From Verrucomicrobiota bacterium (lineage in GTDB: Bacteria > Verrucomicrobiota > Verrucomicrobiia > Opitutales > UBA953): a stretch of 8,790 nucleotides of DNA. This document shows, piece by piece, positions 1-7,493 of this stretch. The stretch's first letter is position 1; every line of letters begins with the position of its first letter. Position numbers and translations under genes: made by a program. The stretch is taken from the NCBI GenBank assembly GCA_009924535.1, contig RFRI01000046.1, positions 1 through 8,790 of the forward strand, given 5' to 3'. Below the pieces are notes generated by a model. It did not search any database and was not told the origin of the DNA. It saw only the letters and a list, made by a program, of their open reading frames with translations.

Positions 1-618
1 GACGAGACGAGCACGCGTCGGCGAAGTGGAGGGGCGAGCGAGGAAGGCGAGGCCCGCGCCGGCGTCGGCCTTGGCGGCGGTGGCGAGACCGCGCACGAAC
101 GCACGGGCGGACGCGACGGAGAGCACGGAACCGTCGGCGGCGACGGAAGCCTGCGCGCGATCCGGATCGTACATGTCGAGCACGCTGGCCTGGGCGAACT
201 TCGAGGAAGCACCGCCGTTGGCCTGGTGGCTCGGGTTGCCTTCGATCTTGGTCGGACGGTGCTGATGCGTCTCGACGAGGATCGGCTGGTTGGCGAACTC
301 ACCGGGGAAGGAGGAGGCGTAGTACGTCGCGACGCCGGGAATCGTGTTCTCCGGCTGCTTGGCGTAAGGGAGCGTGTGGTTGCGGGGCTCGCGGCAACCG
401 GCGAGGCCGAGGCCGGCGAGGCCGAAGGAAGCGCCCATGAGCATCAGGAACTCGCGGCGCTCGACGTGGGTGATGGCGGCGGCGCCTTCGACGAACTCGC
501 GTTCGGCGCGGGTACGGAACTCGGGCGACTTGTTCCGCTCCTCGAGGCTACGCCAGTAGGAAGGACCGGTCGGCTCGCCGGGCTGGGCCACGGGGTGTTC
601 GAAAACTTTCTTGCTCAT
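1..618 (-). CDS. actB: ActB, alternative complex III iron-sulfur/molybdopterin-oxidoreductase-like subunit (N-terminal part, cut by window edge)
   Basis: The first 206 codons are present; the gene continues past base 1. Family knowledge: ActB is the large periplasm-facing subunit of alternative complex III, with a molybdopterin-oxidoreductase-like domain lacking the metal cofactor and a C-terminal iron-sulfur part (outside this window). Seen here: an N-terminal cytoplasmic extension containing YWRSLEER (residues 21-28), typical of the TAT-variant form; an internal twin-arginine stretch ERREFLMLMGAS (53-64); a hydrophobic segment; and a lipobox-like LAGC ending at Cys75. After it come ETHQHRPTKIEGNPSH (116-131) and ASVLDMYDPDRAQ (144-156), typical of the start of molybdopterin oxidoreductase domains. 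The ATG at 618 lies 18 bp after the actA stop, so the two genes are almost certainly cotranscribed. No Shine-Dalgarno sequence is visible. A related Qrc- or Psr-type subunit is possible but less likely given the pentaheme neighbour. Confidence 0.88.
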   Translation of the reverse strand, partial: MSKKVFEHPVAQPGEPTGPSYWRSLEERNKSPEFRTRAEREFVEGAAAITHVERREFLMLMGASFGLAGLGLAGCREPRNHTLPYAKQPENTIPGVATYYASSFPGEFANQPILVETHQHRPTKIEGNPSHQANGGASSKFAQASVLDMYDPDRAQASVAADGSVLSVASARAFVRGLATAAKADAGAGLAFLARPSTSPTRARLV

Positions 619-636
619 CGGAAAAGGCGTGGGGGA

Positions 637-1338
637 TTAGCGGTGGCAGCCCGAGCAGCTCTGGGGCGGATTGACCTTCCAGTCGTGGACGAACTTCGAG
701 CCGGCCTCGGTCTGGGCGGCGGGCGAAGCTGCCTTGTAATCAAGGTCGGTGATCTTATCGAGCGGGCGCAGGGCCTGCTCAGGATTGCGGTGGCAATCGA
801 GGCAGAAGGACATGTTGAGGGACTTCTGCTGGCCGACGACGACCTGCTGGTCGATGCGACCGTGGCACTCGACGCAGCTGACGCCTCGGTTCACGTGGAC
901 GGCATGGTTGAAGTAGACGTAGTCGGGCACCTTGTGGACCTTGACCCAGCGGATCGCCTCGCCGGTCTCGATGCTCTTCTTGACGAGGGCCAGCGCCGGG
1001 CTGTCGGGCTTCACCTGGCTATGGCAATTCCAGCAGGTGTTGGTCGTCGGGACATTGGAGTGCGAAGAATTTTCGACGTAGTTGTGGCAGTAGCGACAAT
1101 CGAGACCCAGGACGGAATCGGGTCCGGCGTGGAAGGAATGGTCGAACGCGACCGGCTGATCCGGAGTGTATCCAACGTTCAGATACTTGTTCGTCGCATA
1201 CTCGTTCACCGCGGCCGCGACGACCACGCCCGTGATGAGCAGGCAGACGAGGATCTGAAACGGGGCGGCGTTGACCGCCCGGGAGAAGAAGTTGCCACGG
1301 GGTGCCGGGCGGTTGAGGAATTCGAGGAGCTTGCGCAT
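637..1338 (-). CDS. actA: ActA, membrane-anchored pentaheme cytochrome c of alternative complex III
   Basis: A 233-residue protein with five CXXCH heme c sites: CRYCH (81-85), CWNCH (102-106), CVECH (155-159), CLDCH (179-183) and CSGCH (228-232). The last site ends one residue before the stop. Residues about 27-44 form one hydrophobic helix that would anchor the protein, leaving the heme domain in the periplasm. Several further histidines (67, 70, 93, 135, 145, 148, 218) could be distal ligands. Five hemes and one N-terminal anchor match ActA, the subunit that carries electrons from the quinol-oxidising complex toward a cytochrome c or terminal oxidase. The gene directly precedes actB (18 bp gap), the known actA-actB order. 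The ATG at 1338 gives the usual short N-terminus; no Shine-Dalgarno sequence precedes it. Heme attachment implies cytochrome c maturation genes elsewhere. A generic cytochrome c3-family protein is the alternative, but the actB partner argues against it. Confidence 0.9.
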   Translation of the reverse strand: MRKLLEFLNRPAPRGNFFSRAVNAAPFQILVCLLITGVVVAAAVNEYATNKYLNVGYTPDQPVAFDHSFHAGPDSVLGLDCRYCHNYVENSSHSNVPTTNTCWNCHSQVKPDSPALALVKKSIETGEAIRWVKVHKVPDYVYFNHAVHVNRGVSCVECHGRIDQQVVVGQQKSLNMSFCLDCHRNPEQALRPLDKITDLDYKAASPAAQTEAGSKFVHDWKVNPPQSCSGCHR

Positions 1339-1393
1339 CGCGTTCAGACGAATGGATTGGCGGGTTTTTTGACCGAAGAAGCACGAAAGGCGG

Positions 1394-1423
1394 AACCCCT
1401 TCGCAACCCAAATTTAAGGGGTT
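1394..1423 (-). repeat. 8-bp inverted repeat in the presumed actA leader
   Basis: AACCCCTT at 1394-1401 is the exact reverse complement of AAGGGGTT at 1416-1423, with a 14-nt loop. Two further G-T pairs could extend the stem outward. It lies about 55-85 nt upstream of the actA start, within the presumed 5' leader if transcription begins near 1495. On the plus strand it is followed by TTAG, but no plus-strand gene precedes it, so a terminator for a sense gene is unlikely. It may be an mRNA leader hairpin, or chance. Confidence 0.35.
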
Positions 1424-1489
1424 TTAGTCGCTTTTCGGGGGTAGCCTGGGAGTTCAGGGGCGAGAAACCTGTGAATAGGGTGTAAATTA

Positions 1490-1526
1490 AAACTATAAGT
1501 TATTATACATCATAAACTTATAGTTT
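1490..1526. promoter_or_regulatory. AT-rich perfect 12-bp inverted repeat; candidate operator of actAB
   Basis: AAACTATAAGTT (1490-1501) and AACTTATAGTTT (1515-1526) are exact reverse complements separated by 13 nt. Each arm also contains its own dyad, AACT-N3-AGTT (1491-1501 and 1515-1525), so the element can be read as two copies of an 11-bp palindromic site centred 24 bp apart. A minus-strand TATAAT (1502-1507) lies between them. A degenerate relative, AAACTATTAG, occurs at 1581-1590 and matches the left arm at 9 of 10 positions. Paired dyads bracketing a -10 suggest binding of a dimeric regulator. An AT-rich terminator is the alternative, because the minus-strand read continues into TTAATTT. 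Confidence 0.45.
1502..1507 (-). promoter_or_regulatory. Candidate -10 box for actAB
   Basis: The minus strand reads TATAAT here, a perfect sigma-70-type -10 in the only AT-rich stretch upstream of actA. The best -35 at 16-17 bp spacing is poor (GTTAAA, three of six matches to TTGACA), so recognition may depend on an activator or another sigma factor. It would give a leader of roughly 155 nt before the actA ATG. AT-rich DNA yields such hexamers by chance, so this is tentative. Confidence 0.3.
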
Positions 1527-1586
1527 AACGACTGAAATAATCCCTTTAAAGCCTGCCCTGCTGACCATTAGGCACCTTCCAAACTA

Positions 1587-1638
1587 TTAGGCCAGCGAAG
1601 GGAAAAGCCCAGTGGGGCTAATCCAATCGCTGGCCTAA
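1587..1638 (-). terminator. Nested stem-loop after tpiA; probable terminator
   Basis: TTAGGCCAGCGA (1587-1598) and TCGCTGGCCTAA (1627-1638) are perfect 12-bp complements. Inside the 28-nt loop AGCCC (1606-1610) pairs with GGGCT (1615-1619). In the tpiA direction the inner hairpin is followed by TTTTCCC, which could act as a short intrinsic terminator; the outer stem is followed by TAATAGTTT, not a clear T run. It starts 17 nt after the tpiA stop codon, the expected position for a transcript end. An RNA processing or 3'-protecting structure, or a dispersed repeat, is also possible. Confidence 0.5.
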
Positions 1639-1655
1639 GGGAGGGAGGTCCGGAC

Positions 1656-2432
1656 TTAGCGGGTCAGGGACTTCGCGGCGCTCTGGACGAGGTCGACAAA
1701 GCTCTTGGCCTCAAGGGAGGCGCCACCGATCAGGCCGCCGTCGATGTCATGCTCGGCGAGCAGGGCGTCGGCGTTGTCGGGCTTCATCGATCCGCCATAG
1801 AGGATACGGACGCGGCCTGCGGTCTCGGCGCCGAACTGGGAGACCAGAAGCGAGCGGATGAAGGCGTGGACTTCCTGGGCCATGGCGGGGGTGGCGGTCT
1901 TGCCGGTACCGATCGCCCAGACGGGCTCGTAGGCGATGATGACCTGTTCGGCCTTGCCTGCGGGCACGCCGGCGAGACCCAGCTCGACCTGGCGCTTCAC
2001 GACGGCGTTCGTGGTGCCGGCTTCGCGCTCGGCGAGCAGCTCGCCGACGCAGAGGATGGGCTTGAGGGACGCGGCCAGCGCGGCGTTGACCTTGCGGTTG
2101 ATGAAAGCGTCGTCTTCGCCGAAGATGCTGCGACGCTCGCTGTGACCGAGGATCACGTGCGTGACGTGCAGGTCGCGGAGCATGGCGGCCGAGACTTCGC
2201 CGGTGAAGGCGCCATTGGTCTTGTCGTGCATGTTCTGGGCGCCCACGGCGAGGTGGGTGCCTTCAGCGGCGGCGCTGACGGCGGAGAGCGCGGTGAAGGG
2301 CGGGCAGAGGACCACCTGGACGGCGGATTCGATGCCGACGGCGGCGGCGATGGCCTTGACGAGATCGGTACCTTCGGTGGCCGTCTTGTTCATCTTCCAG
2401 TTACCGGCGATGAGAGGAGTGCGTTTGGACAT
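1656..2432 (-). CDS. tpiA: Triosephosphate isomerase
   Basis: A cytoplasmic homodimeric TIM-barrel enzyme that interconverts dihydroxyacetone phosphate and glyceraldehyde 3-phosphate. The 258-residue product has the normal length (about 250). Diagnostic elements are AGNWKMN with catalytic Lys13, ILGHSERR with electrophile His97, AYEPVWAIGTGKTA with the catalytic base Glu169 and flexible loop 6 (residues 167-180), and the phosphate-binding YGGSMKP (212-218) and GGLIGGASL (232-240). All catalytic residues are present. The frame stays open upstream into pgk, but that extension is arginine-rich antiframe sequence; the ATG at 2432 puts the family N-terminus directly before the first strand. It follows pgk by 41 bp on the same strand, so cotranscription is likely. 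The upstream bases are C-rich with no Shine-Dalgarno sequence. Confidence 0.97.
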   Translation of the reverse strand: MSKRTPLIAGNWKMNKTATEGTDLVKAIAAAVGIESAVQVVLCPPFTALSAVSAAAEGTHLAVGAQNMHDKTNGAFTGEVSAAMLRDLHVTHVILGHSERRSIFGEDDAFINRKVNAALAASLKPILCVGELLAEREAGTTNAVVKRQVELGLAGVPAGKAEQVIIAYEPVWAIGTGKTATPAMAQEVHAFIRSLLVSQFGAETAGRVRILYGGSMKPDNADALLAEHDIDGGLIGGASLEAKSFVDLVQSAAKSLTR

Positions 2433-2473
2433 GGGAGTGGTTTGGGTGCGTATTGACGAGGGTCTGGCGCGGT

Positions 2474-3718
2474 TCAGGCCGAGAGGGCCGCGACGCCGGG
2501 GAGGACCTTGCCTTCGAGGTATTCGAGGGAAGCGCCGCCACCGGTCGAGCAGTGGGAGACCTTGGTATCGACGCCGAACTTCTTGGCCGCCGTGGCGGTG
2601 TCGCCGCCGCCGACGATGGTGATCGCGCCGCGAGCCGTGGCCTGGGCCACCGCCGCCGCCATGGCCTTGGAGCCGACGGCGAACTTTTCGAATTCGAACA
2701 CGCCGCACGGGCCGTTCCAGACCACCGTACCGGCGCGGCCGATGGCGGCCTCGTACAGCTTGATGGATTCAGGACCGCAATCCATGCCTTCCCAGCCGGC
2801 AGGAATGCCGGACTGCATGGTGGCAGGCTGGGTATTGGAATCAGGCGAGAATTTGTCGCCGCAAAGGAAGTCGACCGGGAGCGTCACCTTGACGCCGCGG
2901 GCCTTGGCCTTGTCGAGCAGCTCCTGGACGATCTTGGCGCCTTCCGCGTCGTAGAGGGAATTACCGATTTCCATGCCGTCGCAGACCTTGCGGAAGGTGT
3001 AGGCCATGCCACCGCCGATGATGATCTCGTCGGCCTTCTCGATGAGGTTGCGAATGAGGGGGATCTTGTCGGCGATCTTGGCACCGCCGAGGATGGCGAG
3101 GAGCGGGCGCTGCGGGTTGTTGAGCACGGTATCGAAGGCCTTGAGCTCGGCTTCGAGGAGGAAACCAGCGGCCTTACGGGAGAGATTCACGCCGACCATC
3201 GAAGAGTGGGCACGGTGCGCGGTGCCGAAGGCGTCGTTCACGTAGACGTCGCCCAGACGTGAGAGAGAGGCCCTGAATTCAGCCACTTTAGCGGGGTCCG
3301 CCTTCTGGCTGGTACCGTCTTCGAGCTTCACCTTGCCCTCTTCCTCGATGTGGAAGCGGAGGTTTTCGAGGAGCAGGATCTCGCCCGGCTGGAGGGCCTT
3401 GGCGGCGGCTTCGGCTTCGGCGCCCACGCAGGCGGCGACGAACTTCACCGGCTTGCCGAGGAGCTTCTCGAGCTCGGCGGCGACGGGGCGGAGGGAGAAC
3501 TTCTCGACGACCTTGCCGTCCGGACGGCCGAGGTGGGACATCAGCACCAGGGAGGCGCCGCCTTCGAGCAGGAACTTGATCGTCGGCAGGGCCGCGGCGA
3601 TACGCTGGGTATTCGTGATGGCGCCGGTCTTCTTGTCCTGGGGGACGTTGAAGTCGACACGGACGAGGACACGCTGGCCCTTGACGGAGCCGAGTTCGCG
3701 GAGGGTAGGAGCAGGCAT
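2474..3718 (-). CDS. pgk: Phosphoglycerate kinase (eukaryote-like form)
   Basis: Transfers the acyl phosphate of 1,3-bisphosphoglycerate to ADP, giving ATP and 3-phosphoglycerate, and works in reverse in gluconeogenesis; cytoplasmic monomer. The 414-residue product contains RVDFNVP (20-26), SHLGRP (61-66), NDAFGTAHRAHSS (161-173), LGGAK (210-214), the hinge/nucleotide segment WNGPCGVFEFEKF (334-346), GGGDTAT (370-376) and STGGGASLEYLEG (391-403). Both lobes are complete. Compared with short bacterial PGKs it has an insertion around residues 125-150 (IEEEGKVK onward) and GIPAGWEGMDCGPES (304-318), which I recall from cytosolic eukaryotic PGKs. The ATG at 3718 is chosen because MPAPTLRELG aligns with family N-termini; a GTG at 3802 would add 28 residues of no family likeness. 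tpiA follows closely. A strong terminator lies upstream, so pgk-tpiA needs its own promoter in 3719-3825, where I see no clear boxes. Confidence 0.97.
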   Translation of the reverse strand: MPAPTLRELGSVKGQRVLVRVDFNVPQDKKTGAITNTQRIAAALPTIKFLLEGGASLVLMSHLGRPDGKVVEKFSLRPVAAELEKLLGKPVKFVAACVGAEAEAAAKALQPGEILLLENLRFHIEEEGKVKLEDGTSQKADPAKVAEFRASLSRLGDVYVNDAFGTAHRAHSSMVGVNLSRKAAGFLLEAELKAFDTVLNNPQRPLLAILGGAKIADKIPLIRNLIEKADEIIIGGGMAYTFRKVCDGMEIGNSLYDAEGAKIVQELLDKAKARGVKVTLPVDFLCGDKFSPDSNTQPATMQSGIPAGWEGMDCGPESIKLYEAAIGRAGTVVWNGPCGVFEFEKFAVGSKAMAAAVAQATARGAITIVGGGDTATAAKKFGVDTKVSHCSTGGGASLEYLEGKVLPGVAALSA

Positions 3719-3825
3719 GGTGGTGAAAGGGAGCACAGAAAGGCGTAAGGCCAAGGGTGGGAAGAACAAACCGCCCACGGCCTCGCAAACCGTCCTAACC
3801 ACCCTCCCCCGACCCGCCTGCAGCC

Positions 3826-3861
3826 CAAAACAAGACAGGCGGCCCGGATGGGCCGCCTGTC
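3826..3861 (-). terminator. Rho-independent terminator of gap
   Basis: GACAGGCGGCCC (3834-3845) and GGGCCGCCTGTC (3850-3861) form a perfect 12-bp GC-rich stem with a 4-nt loop. In the minus direction it is followed at once by TTGTTTTG (3833-3826), a U-rich tail. It begins 21 nt after the gap stop codon. On the plus strand the stem is followed by GTGGAGG, so it is directional. This is a textbook intrinsic terminator and separates gap from pgk-tpiA. Confidence 0.9.
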
Positions 3862-3882
3862 GTGGAGGAATCTAAGCGAGGC

Positions 3883-4929
<1,047 letters not shown>

Positions 4930-5019
4930 GGTATGGTGTGTAGAAGAGTGGGTTCTCGCGGGAGCGGGAAAGGGATGAAAAAGGCCCTGCCACCCCGCAT
5001 TGGCAAGCGAGAATGCGAA

Positions 5020-7410
5020 TCAGGCGCCGGCGGACCAGACCGCGGAGGCCAAAGGAGGCAAAACCACCCTGCCCGCCTCGATCCGCGGCACGGGACCGGG
5101 CGCATGGAGGCAAGAAGGGAACGGCGAGACGACCACGGGCATCCAGTTTCCGGTGCGCGGCAGCTCGAGGCTGACCTCTTGCCCGTGAGGATTACAGGCC
5201 AAGAGCACCCGGCCGGGCCCAAGGGCCCCGTCGGCATTGAGGATCGCGACGAAGGCTTCGCCGCCGTCCTGATGGGTGACCTGCATCCAGCCGGCTGAGA
5301 CGGCCTGACGTGGGCGCATGGCCGCACCCGCGGCCGAAAGGCGGAAACCGACGAGGCGGGCGACAAACTCATGCTCGGCGCGGAAGCGCTCCAAGCGGAC
5401 GGGGTCCAGTCGGTTCAGGTCCCCGCGACGCCAGGTATTGCTCACCCCCCGCTTGGTCATGAGGAAATCCTGGCCGGCACAGAGCATCGGCACGCCGGCG
5501 GCGCAAAGGAGGACGACGTGCATCATGCGCGTGCGCAGGACATCGTTCGGCGCGGGGTCGAGCGCGTCGGAGCCGGCCCGCTCGGTGATGCGATCAAGCC
5601 ACGCCATATCGTCGTGCGACTGCGCGTAACGCAGACGAGCCGACGGACGGATGGCACACGCGGCGACATGATGCAGCAGGTCAGCGGCCTTGGCGTTTCC
5701 GCGGACGTAGGCCGGCAGGAACTCGCGGAATGCATCGTCCCAACTGGTCCACGTGCTGTCATCAAGGTCGCGGGCCGCATGCCCGCGGAAACTCCAAGGC
5801 TCGGCGATGAGGATCTTGTGCGGCGCGCGCACGCGGAAATCAGCCTCAATCTCGCGCAGCAGCGGCGTGCCGAGCAGTTCGGCGAGGTCGAGCCGCACGC
5901 CGTCGACGCCCAGCGTCTCGGTCCAATGACGCAACGCGGCGTGCACGAGACGCTTGAACATCGGCGCTTCCGCGCGCACGTCGTTACCGCAACCGCTCCA
6001 ATTCGTCAGCTCGCCCTGCGGATCGACGCGGTAATAATAAGGGGCGTCGATGGCGCCGAGTCCGTTGGGTGAACCGAAATGATTGAGCACCACGTCCATG
6101 ATGACGGCGAGGCCGGCCTCATGGCAGGCGCGCACAAGGTCGCGGAACTCCTCGATGGCGACAGTTCCCGGCGCGGAGGCGTATTGATTGGCGACGCCGA
6201 ACGCGCTGACGGGCATGTAGCCCCAATGGTATTCCTCCTTGGCGGCATGCTCGAACTCCGCGCACGGCAGCAACTCGAGGGCGTTGACGCCCAGCGCGCG
6301 CAGGTAGTTACCTTGCGAACGTATATAGCGGGCGAGGTCGCGGTAACCACCTGCAGCGGGCGCACCTTCGGCCAGTCCCAGCAGATCACGCAGATGCCCT
6401 TCTAGGATGACGAGGTCCTCGACGGGCGGCGGCATGAACCCATCCGCGAACGGAGCCAATGATTCCGGCCCGATGATGATGCCAGCGGCCTGCTGCGGGC
6501 CGACGACCGCTCGCGCCCAAGGGTCGACGAGCTGCGACTCACCGAAACGCTCTTGCGTGTCGGCTTCGCCTGCAGAGACGGAAACCCAGTAATGGGAACC
6601 GGTGAGATTTTCAGGATGCGTGGCCGACCAGGCGCCCTGCCCTTCGGGCTTCAGCGCGAGCAGGTGGCTCGCACCGCCGGAGGACGGGCGCCAGCTGACC
6701 TCGACCGCGCGGGCGCGGGGCGCGAAGACGCGGAACTGCGTCGAGCGGACGCCAACGAGCGCGCCGAAATTTCCGGGTGGCTCCAGCACGTCGAGCGGGT
6801 CGGAGGCCAGGATGTCGCCGAGCTCGAGCAACTCGGGCGTCTCGAAAATCATCCGCACCGGCGCAGCCGCCGGATCGGCGTCCGCCGCATAGAATCGGAA
6901 GACATGCTTATCCGTGCGGAGACGGGAGACGACCAGGTTACGATGGTTCGACGCGGAGCGAAGGATGTTATCGGCGTCGTGCGGCGGTTCCACCCAGCGG
7001 CCGCCATCGCGCAGAAACTTGAATTCGACCTCGTCGGCGGAACCGAAGACCTCGTCGGTGGCGACGCTGAGTTCGAAGCCCTCGGCGCCGTCGACGCAGA
7101 CCGGGCTCAATGCCCAGCGCTCCATGTCGATAGCCTTGCCCCAATCATTGAACGGACCCGCTACGCTTACCGTACCGTCGGCGACTTCAGGGCATAGGGC
7201 CTTCCAGAAAAAGAAATGCACACTGCCGGCGGCTAGCCAATGACCGGAGCGCAAGGCCCAGGCACGGACATCGGCGGGCTCCAGCAAGGTCAGCCGGGCG
7301 GGCGGATTCAAGGTGAGCGGCGGAAGGCTGGGACCATCCCAGTCCCGCGTGAGCATGACGAGTCCGGAGACCTTCGTCTCCCAGCGCGCGCTGGCCAGCT
7401 CTCTCATCAT
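5020..7410 (-). CDS. GH13 family glycogen/starch debranching-type enzyme (pullulanase/isoamylase-like) with N-terminal CBM48/CBM20-like modules
   Basis: A 796-residue protein. Around residues 60-170 lies a beta-sandwich-like module with VSVAGPFNDWGKAID (81-95), like glycan-binding modules. A second, around 215-290, has FRVFAPRARAVEVSW (226-240), as in CBM48. The GH13 barrel follows: HWGYMPVSAF (395-404), region I DVVLNH (439-444), SGCGNDV (472-478, typical of isoamylase/pullulanase/GlgX), region II GVDGVRLD with nucleophile Asp508, region III ILIAEPW with acid/base Glu537, and region IV AQSHDD with Asp600. GQDFLMTKRGV (646-656) also resembles type I pullulanase. All three catalytic acids are present, so it should hydrolyse alpha-glucans, probably alpha-1,6 branches; exact substrate is unproven. 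I see no signal peptide, which favours internal glycogen. ATG 7410 was chosen over in-frame TTG 7419 and ATG 7407; none has a Shine-Dalgarno sequence. gap lies 90 bp downstream. Confidence 0.9.
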   Translation of the reverse strand: MMRELASARWETKVSGLVMLTRDWDGPSLPPLTLNPPARLTLLEPADVRAWALRSGHWLAAGSVHFFFWKALCPEVADGTVSVAGPFNDWGKAIDMERWALSPVCVDGAEGFELSVATDEVFGSADEVEFKFLRDGGRWVEPPHDADNILRSASNHRNLVVSRLRTDKHVFRFYAADADPAAAPVRMIFETPELLELGDILASDPLDVLEPPGNFGALVGVRSTQFRVFAPRARAVEVSWRPSSGGASHLLALKPEGQGAWSATHPENLTGSHYWVSVSAGEADTQERFGESQLVDPWARAVVGPQQAAGIIIGPESLAPFADGFMPPPVEDLVILEGHLRDLLGLAEGAPAAGGYRDLARYIRSQGNYLRALGVNALELLPCAEFEHAAKEEYHWGYMPVSAFGVANQYASAPGTVAIEEFRDLVRACHEAGLAVIMDVVLNHFGSPNGLGAIDAPYYYRVDPQGELTNWSGCGNDVRAEAPMFKRLVHAALRHWTETLGVDGVRLDLAELLGTPLLREIEADFRVRAPHKILIAEPWSFRGHAARDLDDSTWTSWDDAFREFLPAYVRGNAKAADLLHHVAACAIRPSARLRYAQSHDDMAWLDRITERAGSDALDPAPNDVLRTRMMHVVLLCAAGVPMLCAGQDFLMTKRGVSNTWRRGDLNRLDPVRLERFRAEHEFVARLVGFRLSAAGAAMRPRQAVSAGWMQVTHQDGGEAFVAILNADGALGPGRVLLACNPHGQEVSLELPRTGNWMPVVVSPFPSCLHAPGPVPRIEAGRVVLPPLASAVWSAGA

Positions 7411-7493
7411 CAACGCCAAGAGGAAGGACGGAAAAAGTTTTGGCGAGCAAAAGCGGGCTTCCCTCCCAGCCGAGGGTTCCCCACGATGCCCGC

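Larger units (their letters stand above)
1339..1655. other. Intergenic region between tpiA and actA (317 bp)
   Basis: This is the only gene-free stretch above 300 bp. It contrasts with the GC-rich flanks by having an AT-rich core at about 1480-1530. It holds three inverted repeats, each listed separately: a nested hairpin next to the tpiA stop (1587-1638), an AT-rich 12-bp repeat around a TATAAT (1490-1526) and an 8-bp hairpin (1394-1423). I found no convincing ORF or tRNA-like fold. The layout suggests the end of the pgk-tpiA transcript, then a promoter/operator region and a leader of roughly 150 nt for actAB. That reading is inferred from position and sequence only. Confidence 0.8.

Noticed and set aside
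226..1485. 419-codon plus-strand open frame antisense to actA and actB
   Set aside because: Its composition (rich in Gly, Asp, Val, Leu, Ala, Glu) is that of the complement of GC-rich coding DNA, and the minus strand carries five heme motifs and a clear ActB N-terminus.
1587..1638. MITE or integron attC site
   Set aside because: No target-site duplication flanks the arms, the ends lack the attC core triplet pattern, and no transposase or integrase is nearby.
2433..2708. N-terminal extension of the tpiA frame
   Set aside because: The extra 92 residues are arginine-rich and overlap the end of pgk in another frame; the ATG at 2432 starts the normal TIM fold.
3719..3802. 28-residue N-terminal extension of PGK from GTG 3802
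   Set aside because: It does not resemble PGK N-termini, and the ATG at 3718 gives a standard start.
4974..5017. Terminator after the GH13 gene (CGCATT/AATGCG hairpin, then a TTTTT run)
   Set aside because: The stem is only 6 bp with a 10-nt loop, and the T run is separated from it by about 13 nt, so it is too weak to call.
7453..7493. 6-bp GCGGGC/GCCCGC inverted repeat between the GH13 gene and the methyltransferase gene
   Set aside because: Short arms with a 29-nt loop in GC-rich DNA are expected by chance.
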